From positions 104,026,847-104,090,846 of the forward strand of contig NC_133898.1 of assembly GCF_964199755.1 (NCBI RefSeq): 64,000 bases of DNA, written 5' to 3'. Below the pieces are notes generated by a model. That model was not told the origin of the DNA and did not search any database. It was given only the letters and a program-made list of their open reading frames with translations. The position numbers and the translations under genes were made by a program. Positions 35,001 to 50,000 of this stretch are shown one piece after another; the first letter of the stretch is position 1; every line of letters begins with the position of its first letter. This DNA comes from Larus michahellis (taxonomy: Eukaryota > Chordata > Aves > Charadriiformes > Laridae).

Positions 35001-38000
35001 AGTTTAATCTGCTAACTCATCACGACAATAGCCAAGCCCAGCCAAAACTCCACTACCTTTGCCTTTCTAAATAACACTCTTCACGAGGCTGGTTTCCAGC
35101 TCCAGCACGACAGCTCTATTTTGAGCTGTCTAGCAGGGATCAGTGTGCCTAAGGTGGTTTGGTTTTTGTTTTTCATTTGTTTTAAACAGAGTCTCAGTAA
35201 ACTACAGGTTAAAAAATAAACAAGTCGATGAGTCACATTATGTATTCATTCTCCTGCTACAGGCTATTGCTATTTTGGGAGATGGTCTCTGTAATGAGGT
35301 CTTATAGCATTCGCAATCAACTAGGTCTCCTACGGTCATATCAACAGAAGCACTTCCCTTAAAGTCATCATGTTTATTAGTACGCCAAAGTACTTCTGAT
35401 CATTCCAATATGGACATCTAATTTACTGACTGTGCAACTTCTGGCATTTTAAATGACCCAACTTAGGTATTCAGAGGGACACGTACACTTTCTAAAATTT
35501 GTTTTCAAACCTCTGACACATATACCTTATTCGAACAGTAATGTTGCTGACTTTCCCAATTCCAGGAATACAAACTCCAACAGCTGGTATCAGAGATCAA
35601 GAGCCCACAAAGATACCAGAAATAGCCGGATATACAGTGCAATTAAAACAGTCTTTTCTCCAGTCACTTGGCAGACTGACTGTGAATCCTTTTTGGAGCT
35701 GCCTACTATCTTTGGGCAGAAGAGATATTATTTTTCACATCATCTTCCAAAGCAAACAAAGCAAAAGACAGAAAAATCCACACGACCACAAAAAAAGTCA
35801 TTACAATAACTTATGGAAGGGAGGAAAAAGTGCAAAGAAAAGGCTTCGAACAAGTGGCTTCTCCCTTATTAACCTTTTTTTCCATCTTCCAGCCTGGAAG
35901 ACTACTCTAAAAAGTTTTGTACTGTTAGAGGTGTCACAGTTGAAGCAATCACTCCCTAACTCACTTCTTGGCATAAGCATAATGGAAGAACCAAGTTCCT
36001 GCGAGCAGTAAAGCATAGCACAAGAGGGTCTCTGATTTGCTACCATTTTAAAATAAAAAAATGCATTAGGAGCACTTTTCTGGAGGTTTGTGAGGTTTTT
36101 TTTAGACCACTTGACAGAAGATGCTGGCAAACAGGCAAGGCAATATTCTTCTGATTGTCATCTTGCACAGATGGTTAAACAGCACAGGACAGGAATAGTC
36201 AGAAATCCAGGAGTTTCTTTGAGATATGATCTAAAAGAAGTCAACTTTCCTGGAACTGGTTAGAGAGTCAGTTTGCATTCACCCCAGGAGAAGCCATGAT
36301 GGCAACCCACTGACACACTGTTGGAGGTCAGTGCTTTCCTAATCCAGACAACAGGCTAACTTGACACTCATTTTTCAGAATACAGCAGGTAAGTTGACTT
36401 TACTGTCAATTAAGACAGTTATGAATGCTAAAACAGGATTTGCAGATAGAATTATTTTAGTTCATTAACAAAGTTTAAGATTCATCTTATGCATTAATGC
36501 AGGCCTCATCTTGCCAAAATGTTTTGCTAGTCACACCACCTTAATTACACCACTGTAATAACATGGGGCAAGGATTCATACTGGAACAGAAGTATATGCA
36601 AACTGGCATGCAAAACATTTAAACATTTTTAAATGCATGCCCCATGATTTATCATTGCACATGATATGCAATAACTAAATACTACCTGGTAGTTACAACA
36701 TCACAGAGAACAGGTTTGCTTAAAGCATAGTTGAAGACAACACTATTCCACTGCCAGAAACTATGAAACTTGACAACAATTAGTACTGATGATCTTCTGT
36801 TAGTTTGAGGGGGAAAAAAGAATCAGCTTGCAGTCAAATGTGGTTAACGAGGCACGTTAAAAGTCTCATGAGCTACACTCTGCCTTCACTGGTCATTATT
36901 TGCAAGACTTCTCTCCCTTCTAACTGTATTAATGCACATTCAACTTCCCATGAAGGCAGTTGCTGGATTCTCTGAAATCTTTGAGTTGGCGAAAGTTAAC
37001 CTATAAAGAGGCTATCAAAAAGGCAAGTCTTATCTAAGAGCTTTTCATGCAAAGGCTTGTCAGTATCTCAAACTATACCGAAACTTTCCTTACCCAAACC
37101 CAAAAACTTGTTTGTGTCGGTGTTCCTCCCTATCCCCACCCTCCCCAAATCTACACAGAGCAAAGACTAGAGGCACAAAAGTAGTAAAGATGAGAATTTT
37201 AAGAAGTTCTGATATGATTCTTTGGGAATCAGGAATAAGATAGTAACAGTAAGAAGAAAGCTGTCTGCAGGAAAAATCCTAGGCAGAAATGTTTCAATAA
37301 ATAAAGGGGGGGGAAGGGAGGGGCGGCAGGGGCAGAAATTCAGCTTCCATAAGAGGCTAGACAGCAAGAACTATCAGTGTGAAACTCATCGCTTGTCAAC
37401 CAAAGAGAAAGAAAGGCCAACTGAACAGATGCATTTTTCAAGTCAGAAGACACCAGGCTGGTCTTCCACATGGGACAAGTCATTGTGCTTGACCTAATGT
37501 TGCTCATAGTGGGCCTGTACCCTGTGACTGAACTCTGGTCTCAAGATCGGATTCCAGTTAAGAATATACTCCATGCAAACATCACAGAAAGGCTGAGGTT
37601 GGAACAGACTCTGGAGGTCATCTTGTCCAGCCCCGTTCCCGCTGTCTGCCCAGTACTATACGTTCAGAAAGTTCTTGAATATTACAAAAGGATACTGTAC
37701 TGGGGAGCTCAGAACTTGACAGTTATGGCCTTACCAGTGCTCAGTAGAGGGAAAAGACCACCTCCCTCAACCTGCTGCCAACAGTCCTCCTAATGCAGCC
37801 CAGGATACCGTTGGCCTTCTTAGCCATGAGAGCACACTGCTTGCTCATGGTAAACTTGGTGTCCACCAGGACCCCTGGGTCCTTTTCTGCAAAGTTGTTT
37901 TCCAGCTGGTTGACGCCCAGTCAGCATATATTGGTGTCTGAGGTTGTTCCTCCCCAGACGCAGGACTTTGCACTTCTTGTTGAACTTCATGAGGTTCCTG

Positions 38001-41000
38001 TCAGCCCATTTCTCCCCTGTTGGGGTTTCTCTGGATGGCAGCACAACCCCCTGGTGTATCACCTGCCACTCCCAGTTTTGTGTGTCATCAGCAAACCTGC
38101 TGAGGGTGCGTTCTCCTCCACCATCTAGATCATCAACAAAGACATTAAACAGGACTGGTCCCAGTACTGACTGCTGGGGTACACCACTGGTTACTGGCCT
38201 CCAACTGAACTTCATGCCACTGATCACCGTGTTCCAGGTCTGGCCATTCAGTCAGTTTTCAGTCCACCTCACTGTTGGCTCATCCAGCCCACACTTCCTC
38301 AGCATATACTCCTGGTACTGCTGGCATCTTCTGGTGATGAACAGTAAATAAGAATGTTTAATTTGGAGGAATGAGACATGTCCTGTGTCTCTTGTTAAAA
38401 TCCTTAGGACATTCTGTAGCTCCCAACTCCTCTGGGGTCAGAGGAAAAGCAACTGACCAGTTTCTCAGCCAAGAGATCCTAACATATGGCCTCTTCTGTA
38501 CTCTTCTGTAGTACGTTGTGTTAAATAAACAACAGCTAAGAAACCGTGACCATACCTATTCTCTCAAAGAAACCCCACTGCTCACTATTGTCCTCACATA
38601 TTGCCAAATTCCTGCTAGAAGAAGAAAAAAGAAAAACAGGAAAGCAAACTTTGGATGAATATAGAGATCAAGGATCAGACAGATTATAGATGGGAGCAAA
38701 TACAGTGATTTTTTTGACATTTCATGAGTCTGTCTTAGAAACGTATTCTGGGAGGAGAGTGGTTACCTTTCACAGAATGCAAGCGCCACCCACTGTCCTG
38801 ACATCAAAGCTCACAGCTTGAATTTGGATTAGCTGCCCACGAGGCTCAGCATAATTCCCCCCCTATATCTGACCCTCTTCTCTTGCAACCTCCCTAGTTA
38901 CCACCATCCCCTTAATAATTTCCATCAGGTTTACTGGTTCCTCTGTCTCACCAGAGACTGAATTTCCCTTCCCTCAGGACTGAATTGTCCTCCTCCCTTG
39001 CCACACAACTTCTTAACGCACCTCCTGACTACTGCACATGTTGCGCAGTCTCACACGCTACCTCCACTTCTCTCTCCTACAATGCTCCTTCTCTCAGTCT
39101 TTTCAGTAAATCCCAACCTCATCTGCCTGTTTCCCACCTTAATGTACGGTGACAATAATATCACATTTAACTCACTGTATCTCCCCCCACTGAGCATTTT
39201 CTTTTTACAGTTGATGTCTGAGGTTTTAGTGCTACGTTGCCTTAAGGATACCATTAAAGTTACCTTATTCAGGATCCCAGTAACTACTTGTGATGGTGCA
39301 ACCTCACCCCCGTGCCTTTAGGCCACCTGGTGCTTGGCCCAATTTCCCCCCCCCCTACCTTGGGCCACATAACAATACAATGGACCAGAATGTTATGGCA
39401 ATCCATTAACACCTGGGACATATAATAATCCAACATAAAAGAAAGAAAGAAGTGAAGGGTAACAGATCAGAACATTATGTTCTGGTCCATTAGCACACCT
39501 GGCGCCTGTGTCCCCTACCACTTGGAAAAAAGAACTACAATCAATCACTCCAGACAATATATGGATTGTGGCCCAAAGAGCCGCACATTAGCTTTACAAG
39601 TGTAGGTGTTCTTATCTATTACTGGATCCAAATACTTTCTGACCATCTGTCTGTGCATGCCTAAGGAGTCAAAAGGGGCACCCGTAGACTCAGAGTCACC
39701 CACTGTGAAGGGAACTTTGGTCCTAGCAGTCAAAGACTCGTGTGTGTGTGCGCGACCCCTTGAGTGATGTGTGTTGGTATGTTTGTGTTCATACACATAT
39801 GTATTGATTTAGGATGCCCTATAGTAAGTTAGCATGAATCTTGGCCATTTTCAAATCTGTAATCAAGTCACTCTTCAATTATTTTGTTAAATCACCTCAC
39901 AAATCCTCAAATCAATTATTAAGTGCTGCTAAAATTCAACATCTTGATCTGCCTCAAATCATTAATAAATTTTGAACTGCTGTTAAATCATAACTTTGTC
40001 AAATATTTCCATCCATGACACTACTTAGCCAAAAACTTAAGATCAGTACCCCATGCTTACCTTCGCTAGCAATCGCATTCAGTATGTGTGATCATGCTGC
40101 CTTTAAAATACTGTTCCTTGGCTTCTGGAATCCCTTCCTTGATTTCTTCTTCAATATGTCTCTGGAGGATCCTCACCACATATGCCTCCCCAGTACTCAC
40201 TGCTCTAATCTCCATTTCTTCATTAAGGTAACATCATCTGTAAATATAAGTACAGCTACTCCCTGCTGAGGGCTCCCAAATACACAAGACCTCTCTTCCT
40301 CTGTGCAAACTAAAGCTTCACCCTATCTATCTTTCCCTACAGATGCTCATTCATCAGTTCATTCAAGCGTAAAGCTCTCAATCCTCCACTCTTCTCCAAC
40401 TGCATTTTTTGGAAACCGTGGCCAATACCATGACTGTCACTCAGACTTTCATTTAACCTTCATCTTAGACACCTCTCTCAAATTCACAACTAGGTTAAAT
40501 TAAACCTTGAGGATTTTTTGGTATGATCTGATCATGAGGTCTTCCCAGTTCATCCACTTGGCTACAATTCTTGTTCAGACTCATTATCATAGGTTTTATA
40601 ACACTGCTTTCTCCCTAGGGCATATACATATATTCAACCATGCACACAAGAGAGGCCACTGACATACCAAAGCCACTAATAACTTCCTGTTCTAGCTAAA
40701 CACAAGGTTACAACTCAAGGGTGACTTTATCACTCCCTACTACAATAGGCTGTGGCCACTGTAATAACAGTGTAAGTAAAGGAATAGATTCTTACTAGAG
40801 TAACTATCATTCATTCATGGTGCATCACACTGCAGATGCTCATGCCCTTCACGTTCTCTCTTTGGACAGTGAGGGCTGGAGGCCATGATCTATCTTTAGT
40901 CATTCGCAGTCTGTGTTAACTGAAGGTTCAGAAAAAGTAGAGACTGGGGTCAGATTCACCCAAGAGTACTCAGGGAGCTGGCGGGAGAGCTCACCAAGCC

Positions 41001-44000
41001 TCTCTCCATCATTTAGCAACAATCCTGGTCAACAGGGCAGGTGCCAGATGACTGGAGGGTGGCTAATGTGACACCCATCTACAAGAGGGGTCGGAAGGAG
41101 GATCCGGGGAACTACAGGCCTGTCAGCCTGACCTCGGTACCAGGAAAGATCATGGAGAGGATGATCTTGAGTGACCTCTCACGGCAAGTGCAGGGCAGCC
41201 TAGGGATCAGGGCCAGCCAGCATGGGTTTAGGAAAAGGAGGTCCTGCTTAACCAACCTGATCTCTTTCTGTGACCATGTGACGCACCTTCTGGATACGGG
41301 GAAGGCTGTGGACGTTGTCTATCTGGACTTTGGTAAGGCCTTTGACACCGTCCCCCACAGCATTCTCCTGGAGAAGCTGGCGAATCATGGCACAGACAAG
41401 TGTGCTCTTCGCTGGGTTAAAAACTGGCTGGATGGCCGTGCCCAGAGAGTTGTGATTAATGGGGTGACATCCTCTTGGCGGCCAGTCACCAGTGGTGTCC
41501 CTCAGGGCTCAGTTTTGGGGCCAGTTTTGTTTAATATCTTTATCGATGATCTGGATGAGAGGATTGAGTGCACCCTCAGTAAGTTTGCAGACGACACCAA
41601 ACTAGGTGGGAGTGTTGATCTGCTTGAGGGTAGGAAGGCTCTACAGAGGGACCTGCACAGGCTGGATCCATGGGCCAAGGCCAACTGTATGAGGCTTAAC
41701 AAGGCCAAGGGCCGGGTCCTGCATTTCGGTCACAACAACCCCAAGCAACGCTACAGGCTTTGGGAAGAGTGGCTGGAAAGCTGCCCAGCAGAAAAGGACC
41801 TGGGGGTGCTGGTGGACGGCCAGCTTAACATGAGCCAGCAGTGTGCCCAGGTGGCCAAGGCGGCCAACAGCATTCTGGCCTGTATCAGGACTAGAGTGGC
41901 CAGCAGGAGCAGGGAAGTGATGGTGCCTCTGTACTCGGCACTGGTGAGGCCTCACCTCGAGTCCTGTGTTCAGTTCTGGGCCCCTCTGTACAAGAGGGAC
42001 ATTGAAGTGCTGGAGCGTGTCCAGAGGAGAGCTACCAGGCTGGTGAGGGGTCTGGAGACCAGGTCATATGAGGAGAGGCTGAGGGAGCTGGGCATGTTTA
42101 ACTTGGAGAAGAGGAGGCTGAGGGGAGACCTCATTGCCCTCTACAACTGCCTGAAAGGAGGTTGGAGAGAGGTGGGTGTTGGCCTCTTCTCCCAGGTGAA
42201 TAAGGACAGGACCAGAGGAAATGGTCTGAAGCTGCGGCAGGGGAGGTTTAGATTAGACATTAGGAAGAATTACTTTGCTGAAAGAGTGGTCAGGCACTGG
42301 AACAGCCTGCCCAGGGAGGTGGTTGAGTCACCATCCCTAGAGGTGTTTAAGAAATGTCTAGATGTGGCAATTCAGGGCATGCTCTAGTGGCAGAGATTGC
42401 AGGTTGTTTGGTTGGACTCGATGATCTCAAAGGTCCTTTCCAACCATGAAGATTCTATGATTCAGATGTAGTATTTGTATTGGACTTCCACAAAAAATTG
42501 ACTACTGAGAAGGCAAGCAATTATTGGGATAGTGGGAGCTAGGAAGCTTAATAGCATTCATCAAAATGAACTGAAATCCTGCTCTTCCAAACATTAACTC
42601 TCATAGAAGCTGCATTCGGTAGTATTTAAACACTTCAGGCAATAGCAGCAGATTAAAGATACTCCAGCACAGTGGAAATGAAGTTTATGGGTCAGTGAAA
42701 GAGGTGCAGTGGCTATCTGGCAGACATCATACATCACCGTTGATTTTGACAGTCTCCTGAGACAGTCTGGTCCTCTTATTAAAAAAAGTCTGGTTTACTT
42801 AAGAGCTCAGTCAAAGGATCTCATTTGAATACGACTGTGAGAAATATAGTTAAGCTAAAGCCATCAACTTAGGCAATAATCACTTTTGTCAACCAAGAAG
42901 TTCTGGCACTCCTTTCAGTGTCAGGATGGGTATGACGACCCCTAACCTACCATCAGCTTTGCACTCAACATTGTCCAGCACTCAATTAAAAGTATAAACT
43001 GTAGCAGTACTGTCACAACTAGATATGAAGAGTTAAGACATAGACAAGGGAATAATGGTGTTTTTCTGCATGCTACAAACCTTTTTTTGCAAAGGAATTA
43101 CAAAGGGAGACACCGAAAACTCAACTCTTCCACCCTTCTCAAACCCCTTGATTAACATGCATGAATCTCCTATCATGTGCTGTGCCTTCCGCATAAAAGA
43201 AAAAGAACCTTCTGTATTTATGAACTCAGGTTTAGCAGCAGAAGAGAGCAAGTAAGAATAAGTGTTTTACCTACCCTCAAAGGAAATTCATGCATCCATT
43301 ACAGCCAATGGTTTAAGGTAGCATGTAGTGATATCCTATTGCAACATATGCAGGAACTTTTCTTTTTATTTATTTTAAAATGAATGCACATACCACAGTT
43401 CCCACAGCAGTTCCCCTTACATAGTAAAATGGTTCACAAGGTGCACCTGTGATGGATTGCCACAATCCAAATGCAGTTCAGCTGCTCACAAGCTAATGAT
43501 AGCTCTGTGAAGGTGATTCAGGGAAACAACTTTTTAGTTTTGAAGCTCATCCAATACCAAGAACTGTCTTACATTTTTCAACATAATTCTCTGTGGTAAC
43601 CGTTTCTCACTCATTTCTCCCTCCAGAATAATAGCCATAGGCTTGAGAAAGTCACAAAGCAAGCAATTCTTGTTTATCTTTCCTTATATTCAGCTGCATT
43701 TCTGTAACAGGACAACACGTTATGCCAGCCTATGATATATCGCATGACTTTCCATCTCAGCCCTCCAATACTGGTCTTGCCACACTAAGACTTGCAAATG
43801 CTTGCTGATGCTGCTGAGCCACACACTGAAGTGTGTGTTCTGCGGTGGCTTTATCTTTTTAAAAAAACTGTATAGACTCTTGGTAACGACATCATTGCAC
43901 TACGCAATGAACACAGGCCTATTATCAAAACCGAATTTTCTAATGTCCTGTTTTAATAAAGGAATAGGAGACAAAGGCAGCTCTCACTATCTGGGTCCTC

Positions 44001-47000
44001 CTCCACTGACACTGACTGAAGAAAGGGACCAAGGACGGCTCAAGACAATTCTGTTCCTTACAAGTTTGCCAGGGAATGCCAACAGCCAAAGGACTCATGC
44101 ACATTTCCATCACTTTCCTGCTCAAAGTTTGTTATAAAAACAAATAAAAAAACCCGACCACATGCATAACTTAAGTGGTATGCACAACCAGCAGCCAGCC
44201 AGCAAGTTAAGGTTTGGGGTCTCTCAATAATGCCCATCACCATAATAGTAAATTAAATATTAATGTAGTAAAGGACCTTGAAATAAGGGTTAGATTAGGA
44301 AACTTCTAAAAGCAAGGCCAATATTAAAAAAAATAATAATACTAAAGTATAATTTATAAACAGAAAATGGTTATATCAAAGTCATCATCTTTGAGCCAGT
44401 GTACCCTGGTGAATAAAACTATTCTAGAAAAACTACACAGGCAGGGAGCTAGACTACCCTTATGTAGCAAAACAGTCATTTCCCTCTCCTCATCGTCTCA
44501 TATCATTTCATTCCCCTCTCCTCACTGTCTTGTATCTTTAAGTCACGAAACAAACTGTACAAGAAAGGAAGCCCCTATAGCTAAACTGACTTACAGCTAA
44601 ATTGACTTAAATTAACTGCTTGCAAGTTACAGCTCTCTTCCAGCTCTTCCTCCCAAAAATATACAAAGCTCTCGAAGCAAAAACAACCTCCCACATTAAT
44701 ATAGTTATAGTTACACTAGAAGAGATCTATCAATCTAGGAATTTCAATACGCTCTACAAAGAAAACATTCATAGTGGGAATGCAATGATTCATTGTGTAG
44801 CTTTATGGATAACCATGGAGAAAAGTTATCTTCCCCCTTGAGCAAAATGAACTGCACTAGTGAAAGTGATAGTTCTGTGATTAACTATGCCAAGACACTT
44901 TACTAGTATGGCTGCTTCTGGCTAGGAATCACATCTCCATTACCCAGCTGAAACATCTAGACCAGCAAATGCCTGGGATGGCCAGAAAACTCTGTAAGCA
45001 CCTTTTCTGTATCAGAAGCACATAAACCAATTCCAGCTCATGACAGATAATTTTTTTCAGGAAACCATTAAATTATCCTGTCTTTATTTTTCCCTTTAAT
45101 CGATTGATGCCAATTCACCATTCAGTGCTAGCGCTCCACTTTAATCTTCCTGGTAGAACAGCAGCACCATGTGACAGCTCTCATCCACTTGGCACCAAGA
45201 CTAGCAGTGTAATTTCCTGAAAACAGTTTAGGGCTAATCCAGAAACAAGCCTCCAAAACCACAACAAGAAGCCAGGAAAAGCAGTAATGTGTCTACAGAG
45301 AATTGTCAGGTCTTTTAGGAAAATTTTAATTCAAGATATTTTAAAATACTAAGTATTAAACCTCATGTCAGCTCTATTATCCTTTGCATGAAAATGAGCT
45401 GGCTCAAACCTCTTTGATTATCCTCTATAAAAACAGTGTGACCATTTTAGCATGCCATTAATTAGAATATGGCATTCTAGAGAACTTAAAAGCTTTCACT
45501 GATATTTTTCCTCCGAATGGCTGCCAATGAAGATACTTATCAACTGACTGGAAGCAGTGAGAAGGACAATCAGAGTTAAAATAGGCAGAGATATTCTGGG
45601 AAATAACAATGCTTTAGCAGGGTCATGTTTGTTTCAGACCCAGAATAAATAAAGCAAAGCAGATTTGAATACAAACTGACAAATACGCACACAAGAGTGC
45701 TCTAAACAGCTTTTCTTCAAAAAGAAAGGAGACGACAACTGAAACAAGTTTGTCTCCTGCTATAATAAAGAATACAGGGAGGACAGAGTTTGTTATGTTG
45801 AATAAAAAACCACTTAAGTCTGGTTTCAAAGCTTGCCCCAAGCAAACCGATATTCTGATCTATATTTCATCAAAATACTAGTACAGTACAAGAAGCATCA
45901 AGCAACAGCTTGTGTTACCAGCACAAGTGTTCAATTCTTTTATTAGAAAGAATTATTGGTTTACTGGAAAGATTATGTTCCATGTTTACTTTCTACCTTT
46001 TGTGGTATCTGAAATGCTGTTTAGCAAGGCACACATCATGTCTCCTTCAATGTGGTGAGGATTTAGGATGCGAGCTGACCGCTGGGTCATCTTAAATTGA
46101 TTTTCCAGTTCCAGGAAGCTTTTGTCTCCAGAAAGTACAGTGAAAGGAATCTGCTTGGGCAGGTGCTCATCCAGACGACCAGCCTGTACAGAAACAGGTG
46201 ACAAGTGTTGAACTGAGATCACATTTTTACCTCATGGTGTTTGGGTAGCTTTATGGAAGACAGGTCTTCATAGGCGAGATGCCTGCAGCAACAGCAACTT
46301 ACCTCCGCTTCCATGGCTGATGTACATTATACCACTGAGAAAGGTACTATTTCAACAGTTTTGACACTGCATTTATTCTACACATAAAATAATAGATATA
46401 GAAAATGGCTACCAGAAAAGTACAGATGGAGTATGGAATGAATTCCTGAAAAACAGCATTTCAGAAGCATCTCCACATAAGAGTAGTCATCTGGGCAGAA
46501 CATTTTAAGAATCATAAATAAGTGTGATGCAACATACAAACCCTGATGCAAAGCACACTTATATCGTAGAATTAAATCCTCAAGTAGTTTTATCTAACTG
46601 ATAAAGCACTATACAAAGAACATGAGTCTCCATGGCATCCCAGATTCCTGTACTTCACCTGCACCTCTTCTAACTCAGCCAAAGCCCTAGGTCTATCGAA
46701 GAGAGGCACTGCTCTTTGTCAGCCCAACAGGGTCTCTGAAACTGGCACCCACCCATCTCCACCTTAAAGATGGCTCTAGATTTGCGCTCCTTAAAGAGAG
46801 GCAGGAGTTACATTTCTTTCTGAAACAGAAACTGTAAGAATTGTGGTTTTTTATTCTTCATTCCCTAACCATCCCCGTTACCCTCCACAATGGACTGATG
46901 TCCTATTTGGGTGAACTTTTTTTATTCCTGCAGAAAGAAAAAGAACAACAACAAAAAAACCATGTAAAGCACTTCTCAACAGTCTGTTCTCCGCTGAATT

Positions 47001-50000
47001 CAGTGACAGGTTTATCATTCTTTTTAGTGGACACAGAAGTCAGGCAGAGAGAATCTATGCATCATCTGCAATTAGTATTTCACATCAATAGCAGGTATCA
47101 TCTGCGACTCTTCTCTGGGTACAGAAACACAACAATAAAGCAAGCTGCACTAACTTACGTGAACACAGAGAGCAAAGTCTGCTGCTTCTCTTCTGGTACC
47201 GCAACGTGGATGAAGAAAGAAACATCCAATCCTCTTCAGATAATTGTAGATTTTGCATTGCACTGGAGGTTTCCAGTTGCTGTATCCTCCTAAAGAGGGA
47301 AGAAGAAAAATTAAAAAAAAAAAAAGGAAAAAAACCCAAAACACTAGAAATGCCACCATGAATTAAGAATTCAAGAAGGCAAAAGCAAAGATAAATCTGG
47401 CTTTAAAGGCAGAATTTACTTTGACCAATGTGAAAGATGAGGAAACACATAACCAAAATCCTAAAAGAACCCTTGTTCTTGGGTTAGAAAGCAAAAAAGG
47501 AAAAAGCAGCTAGCCTGATCCTACACAAAACCACTCATTCAATTTTTTATGAATTTTACTTCTAATCCTGAAAAACTTATCTTCTAGACATCATGTGCAT
47601 TTAGACACCAGCATGTATTTTTTCCAGCTTTAAGCACAGCTATAGTTAATGTGCGGAAGCAGAGGAACTCTGGGAATGCGGTACAAGTAACAGAAATGCT
47701 TCTCTTAGGCAATCGTGTGCTAATGTAACGCCCAAGATTATTTCTAACAGACTCTGTAACTGTCTGACACATTACATGTCAGGAGTCTTTTAAAATAAGA
47801 TCCAAGAACTGGAGCAACAGCTAAAACAAATGCTAGAGTCTTGACTAACACTTGGATGCAGTCAAGGATAAGCAAAATGAGTCTACAACTGGAGAAAAAA
47901 AAAAAATAAGTGCAGGAATTTTCTCAACAGTATCCTAAAACATGTAGTTACTGGCTGAGAAAGTAGTTGGATAATAGAGATGAGCTGAGTAACAGGCCTG
48001 CTACAAATCAAGAGAATGATGAGGCTGAAAGAGGTTGCAAGAGAAAGGAGCAGTAAGTCTCTCAAGAAGAGGGGGGAAAAAAAACCACCAGAGGAGTTGC
48101 AGTTACTATGACAACGTAAAAAGGCAAACAAATGGAAGGACAATTTGAAGGGGGTGAATAAGAGTTTCATGACCTTCCTAATTGCTAAGAAATAATGGGT
48201 CTGCAATGGGGAGGGAAAAATGTTGCTTTACGTGCCAGATGATAGAGCAGCTGGATGTAAGAATGGATTTTGAATGGAAAGTGAAAGCACTCATTGATGA
48301 CACTTCATGTGAGGACATGTGAAACTAGAGCTCAAGTAAACAGGTTGCAGAGGATTGCGTATTCCAACCTGCCCACCCCTAGCCTGAGAAAGAAGTAGAA
48401 GCAATCTTCAGTAGATTCCTCCTCCCTCCAACCCCCCCCTCCTTTTCAGCCTAATGGCTATAAGAGGGTGTCAAAAATGATCTCAAAGCTCAAAGATTTA
48501 GTAGCAGACTACACAGAAACAATTTAGGAGTATGTGTCCATGAGAAAAGTGGTATTTGCAAGTCATTCTCATCTGTTGTGACAGCCTTGGTCCCTGCTAT
48601 TTGGGAAAGACTTGTAATTACCAACCCTGGCTTTTGGCTACATAAACATACAACATAAACATTTGGCCAGGACAGCTGAAAACAATGACAGAACTGTATT
48701 TACTCTGGTGGAGCTAGACCACAAAAGGGTGAAGGACAACTGGATAGCTGAAAACAGAAACCATACAGAGCCTGGGCCATACAATGGAAGAACTCAAAGC
48801 AAAGCTAAGGCTGTATTAGCAATAGGAATAACAGAAATAATGCAAAAGTATCATATAAAAATAATTAAAAAAAAATAAATCAGAAGTGTTGTTTGGGAAA
48901 TGCAGGGGAAAAAAAATCAGAAGAGACAGGGATATCACCATATTTTCACAGGCTAAACAAACAAGAATAACATGCATCAAATAACTCTGTAAACCATTAT
49001 TATGAGAGGGCACCTACAACAATGAATCCAGATGTGCCTGGGAGCCTTAGTATTCCCAGGCTCTGTAACAATGTAGTTGACAGTAATAAACTGCTAAAGT
49101 ATTTTCTGATATGAATATGGACGATTTTAATCACCGTTAACTCTTTGGTGTGGGTTTTTCAGCTCAAGTGCTCCAGGGGCCATTCCCATAAGGCAGCCTG
49201 CAATGCAGCAACTCCATTTGGGAAGCAAGAAATGGATTTGGGCTGGGCTGCGCCAGCAGGCGCCTATGTTTGGAACATCCCTGGGAACAGTGTCTTAACT
49301 AGCAGAGAGGTACCTTTGGGTAAGATTATCGTATTAATAGAGGTTCCTAACAATAGATTAGTGACGCTAAGACTGTACTATGGATTATTTCTCTTTCTTA
49401 GATAGGTCAGAGAAGAGACATTTCTGACAACAACACAGTTCAGACATTCCTGGGTTCAATCAATTTTTTTTCTTACTGAATCAAAACAGGGCATGGAAAT
49501 GGAAACCTTGGAAATAGTTAACAGCACAGAAGACCCTGTCATAACAAACAAGTTTGGGTAAATTAATGACAAACCAGTTTTGAGTAAATTAAATAGAATA
49601 ACAAAGTATGACTGAAAGCAAGTGCCTGAATTCAAGCGGCGAAAGTTTGACATAACTGTGAAAAATTGTAACTTTGGACTTTAGATGTCAAGCAGGCCTG
49701 ACATTTCTTCAAATCAGATGCCTAACAGTTTCTTATTTTTGTCTGTAGAAAAAGAAAAAAAAGTTTTCCAAGGCCAAGTGGATTGAATAACTATAAACAA
49801 CAAGCCTTCAGCAATTAAAACCCACAAACCCCAAATCACAATAGCCTTAGAAGTCAAGGAGTGCAGAGGTGAAGTAAAATTTGACCAGAAGTCAAGCAGG
49901 GTAAAGCCTCGCAGAAGATAGTAAGAACAAACAACAGGTTGTTCAGCCACATAGAAAAGAGAATATAAATAAATGCAGCAGCCAGGCAGCAAAGATGAAC

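Larger units (their letters stand above)
34453..45996 (-). other. ZNF451 large intron (11.5 kb)
   Basis: GT-AG intron (donor gtagaa). It hosts two CR1 elements, a perfect glucocorticoid-type palindrome at 39469-39483, a G-rich tract at about 37305-37332 and a short tandem repeat near 44474. No ZNF451 exon was found inside it. Confidence 0.85.
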
